A stretch of 64,000 bases of DNA from Heligmosomoides polygyrus polygyrus (lineage: Eukaryota; Nematoda; Chromadorea; Rhabditida; Heligmosomidae), in the NCBI GenBank assembly GCA_947396885.1, contig OX377202.1:105460198-105524197 (forward strand), in the 5' to 3' direction. This document shows, one piece after another, positions 62,901-64,000 of this stretch. Numbering within the stretch: position 1 is the stretch's first letter; each line of letters begins with the position of its first letter. Below the pieces are notes generated by a model. It ran no database searches. It saw only the letters and a program-made list of their open reading frames with translations, and had not been told where the DNA came from. The translations under genes were made by a program, and so were the position numbers.

Positions 62901-64000
62901 GCCATACATGAATATTCCACCTGAAAACCTCGTTGGCAAATAGCAAAGAAGACGTGTAAAACGAGAATGCCAAGGTTCCAAGGTGAGAGAACTTGGAATT
63001 TGCTCCTAGTATTCTATTCAGCCATTCCTGTACTATTTACGTGGCTGAAACGTGGGTACTTCTGGAAGCTGACTTGCAGAAGCTAGAGATCTTCCAAATG
63101 AGGTACATCAGACGAATACTAAACGTCTCATTTTATGATCGGATTACAAATGAAAAATACAGAAATCCTGCTGCAATCAGCCCACTATTGAACCAGAAAT
63201 CCGAAAACGCAGACTCAAGTGGTTTGGGCACGTGCACTGAGTGCCAACTCAGCATATATCCAACAAATTGGACCGAGCGGATGGAAAGTCCAGCGAGTTG
63301 CTCCGAAGAAGACGTGGATAAAGCAAGTACAAGACGACTTGAGAAAACGAGTCGTTTGTTTATAGCGTGTGAAAGAAATGGCTTTGGATCGTTTGGCATG
63401 GCAGAACATTGTCCGTGACTCTTGCCACTCCAGGGCAGCACAGGGAGGCTGGCTTGAGGCCGCCCTCAAACCTGACGCCCGCTAATAGGAAGCAAGTAAG
63501 TGAGTAAGTAAGTGTTCCATTCAGTGGCAGGATTCATCAACGACTTACTGAGATTGAACGGAGAAACGGCAGCCAAAATTCCTGAAAAACGCGAATTACC
63601 GCGGTTTTTCAAAAGGCCATATGGTGAAATGTTGGCGTTATCAGGAATTTCGGTTGTAATTTCTCCGTTAAATCTCTGTAAGTCGTTGATGAAGCTGGTC
63701 CCAGGAGAATAACAGCGCAAAGGCCTCACCACAGCACCGGCCCAAGTGCATGCAATATGCGACCGCTTCAGTGGTGTATAGACACCCGCGTAGAGCACCA
63801 AATTGAGCGCACCGAGGAAGGCTGTGAGCGGATTTGCGAGGAAATATAGGGTTCCGACACCAGTCACGGCTGCAACGCCAGCGAACGACAAGGCGTGAAG
63901 CGGTGAGAACCTGAAAACGAGAGAGCGAAGTGACAGCGAGGAGAGTCACCCTCTTCAGCTTTTTGGACAGCTCTAGCTCACCTATGGACAACGAGAACAC
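56929..64000 (-). CDS. cox10: COX10, protoheme IX farnesyltransferase, C-terminal half
   Basis: This UbiA-type membrane enzyme of the inner mitochondrial membrane farnesylates protoheme to heme O, the first step from heme B to heme A of cytochrome c oxidase. Six exons, all AG...GT with matching phases: 63982-64000 (runs off the window), 63730-63910, 60060-60206, 59832-59967, 57113-57206 and 56929-57052, with stop TAG at 56929. Landmarks: [16 protein letters not shown] and [32 protein letters not shown]; the signature [19 protein letters not shown] with the family's conserved His; [49 protein letters not shown]. About 230 residues are visible of a protein usually 400-450 long; the upstream N..D..D half lies to the right of 64000. 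Introns are 71, 3523, 92, 2625 and 54 nt (the last 57053-57112 region included); the two long ones hold mobile elements. All exons are intact, so the gene looks functional. Confidence 0.96.
57351..57484. mobile_element. MITE family B copy in a COX10 intron
   Basis: The ends are GGCCCCGTTTATACTTCCGA and TCGAAGCATAAACGGGATC. The core pairs GTCGAGCGACGCGACGGCAT with CGTGGCGTCGCGTCGCTCGA, around GGCCAAATTGATCGATCGCG. It lies in the intron between the exons ending at 59832 and starting at 57206. Confidence 0.85.
57640..59000. pseudogene. Fold-back of two mariner transposase C-terminal relics
   Basis: The left arm, minus strand (about 57640-58060), and right arm, plus strand (about 58585-59000), are inverted copies. 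The plus arm reads [31 protein letters not shown] and HFLVGRRLR, then [16 protein letters not shown]. This corresponds to the mariner HDNARPH and SPDLAPSD..LF motifs and C-terminus, with substitutions and frame breaks. The spacer of about 525 bp is GC-rich and has a 9-G run near 58120. The catalytic first third of the transposase is absent. It sits in a COX10 intron. Confidence 0.75.
59325..59346 (+). ncRNA. SL1-like sequence with donor-like GTAAA, probable SL RNA relic
   Basis: 21 of 22 SL1 bases match (A to G at the tenth base, giving GGTTTAGTTACCC) and, unlike the other two copies, GAG is followed by GTAAAA, as in an SL RNA gene (GAG/GTAAA). No Sm-binding AATTTTTGG-type site is visible within the next 70 nt, so a functional SL RNA gene is doubtful. 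A decayed SL RNA gene is the simplest reading; chance extension of an SL-tagged retrocopy is the alternative. Confidence 0.5.
60359..60460. repeat. Two adjacent near-perfect hairpins in a COX10 intron
   Basis: Hairpin 1 (60359-60407) has a 22-bp stem (ACACCAATTCCTCGCAGAAG against CTTCTGCGAGGAATTGGTGT) and a 5-nt loop. Hairpin 2 (60407-60460) has a 24-bp stem (CCTCCATTCCTTGCCACTG against CAGTGGCAAGGAATGGAGG) with one G-T style mismatch. The loops share AGAAGCTT. They abut without spacer. Confidence 0.9.
60545..61345 (-). mobile_element. Penelope-like element 3' part, left partner (GIY-YIG)
   Basis: The minus-strand open frame at 60857-61237 reads [20 protein letters not shown] then [15 protein letters not shown], a GIY-YIG endonuclease domain of the Penelope type (Y.IKC..CG.VYVGET.R.L..R..EH). 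Downstream (60545-60850) is the 3' region with a hammerhead-like box (60638-60665) and GACGTTTCAACCCTGTCGTC. It is inverted relative to 62190-62965. It is a 5'-truncated copy with no reverse transcriptase. Confidence 0.85.
61440..61680. repeat. Imperfect tandem repeat, about 3 units
   Basis: CAGCTCGTCCTCCTTTCACTGTAGCCG-like segments recur (CTCGCCCTCCTCACTGTA at about 61569; GGCCGCCCTCACTGTAG at about 61630), alternating with TTGATCACGTAACGC and GGCCACGTAACTCC. It lies in the spacer between the two Penelope-like copies. Confidence 0.6.
61813..61834 (+). other. Genomic copy of the nematode SL1 spliced leader, exact
   Basis: All 22 SL1 bases are present. The following bases are TTGAGGGACAACG, not an SL RNA donor. 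A short polar open frame follows (61888-62094, with [15 protein letters not shown] and [14 protein letters not shown]) without a recognised family. The layout suggests the 5' end of a reverse-transcribed trans-spliced mRNA. It lies in the spacer of the Penelope-like palindrome and in a COX10 intron. Confidence 0.85.
62190..62965 (+). mobile_element. Penelope-like element 3' part, right partner (GIY-YIG)
   Basis: The plus-strand frame 62285-62563 reads [20 protein letters not shown] then [16 protein letters not shown], the GIY-YIG domain with the expected G of YVGET changed to W, so it is probably inactive. The 3' region runs to about 62965 and includes the box CTCCGAAGACGACAGGGTCG (62874) with GATATGTC in place of GAAACGTC. 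It is an inverted partner of 60545-61345, with the 3' ends pointing outwards. Confidence 0.82.
62966..63512 (+). pseudogene. Non-LTR retrotransposon 3' end (RT C-terminus, TAAG tail)
   Basis: Plus-strand fragments through frameshifts read [46 protein letters not shown]-type sequence near 63220, and later [23 protein letters not shown] sequence. These are the familiar C-terminal motifs of RTE/CR1-like endonuclease-reverse transcriptase proteins. The element ends in a GTAAGTGAGTAAGTAAGTG microsatellite (63494-63512), typical of such tails. It is 5'-truncated, inside a COX10 intron, opposite to COX10. Confidence 0.75.
63525..63704. mobile_element. MITE family C copy next to a COX10 splice donor
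   Basis: The ends are CAGGATTCATCAACGACTTA and TAAGTCGTTGATGAAGCTGG. The arms pair GGAGAAACGGCAGCCAAAAT with the TTTCGGTTGTAATTTCTCC side. It lies only about 25 bp inside the intron from the donor at 63729. Confidence 0.87.

Noticed and set aside
62966..63512. Host gene reading [14 protein letters not shown]
   Set aside because: Frameshifts and a TAAG microsatellite tail with reverse-transcriptase C-terminal motifs show a truncated non-LTR retrotransposon.

Overview
The window is repeat-choked nuclear DNA from a nematode. Three observations support this. Two copies of the 22-nt nematode SL1 spliced leader match exactly (12321-12342 and 61813-61834). Introns of 42, 54 and 71 nt, plus much longer ones, have TTTTCAG-type 3' sites. 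Mariner, Tc1-like, Penelope-like and non-LTR relics are abundant. A strongylid or hookworm-like species is a guess; the genus cannot be fixed from this sequence alone.

Only two host genes can be supported, both on the minus strand. At the right end is the C-terminal half of COX10 (protoheme IX farnesyltransferase). It occupies six exons between 56929 and the window edge, with two introns of 2.6 and 3.5 kb stuffed with mobile elements. Between 8135 and 28232 a second gene was reconstructed from six exons whose reading phases all join. It encodes an unrecognised Tyr/Ser/acidic-rich protein, has introns of up to 13 kb, and its 3' end was not found.

Layout: 1-2680 is a 104-bp satellite with higher-order structure. 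2680-8130 holds fold-back elements, a Tc1-like element with long inverted repeats, and MITEs. 8135-28232 is the unknown gene, with a nearly intact mariner (9075-10342), six or more MITE families, 0.25-0.4 kb inverted repeats, a second mariner relic and TTCGAA-rich repeats in its introns. 28240-48860 is intergenic: dense nested MITEs, tandem repeats of 135 bp and about 130 bp, and kilobase palindromes. 49750-51920 is a palindromic repeat cluster. 52600-53720 is a 480-bp tandem duplication. 54777-56345 is a back-to-back Penelope-like pair. 56929-64000 is COX10, whose introns contain a fold-back mariner, another Penelope pair, an SL1 tag and a non-LTR retrotransposon tail.

The main theme is inverted repetition at every scale, from 15-nt palindromes to 1.5-kb arms, much of it nested one element inside another. 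The two host genes have no evident functional link. All boundaries were read by eye; element ends are good to a few bases where a target-site duplication is visible and to tens of bases otherwise.
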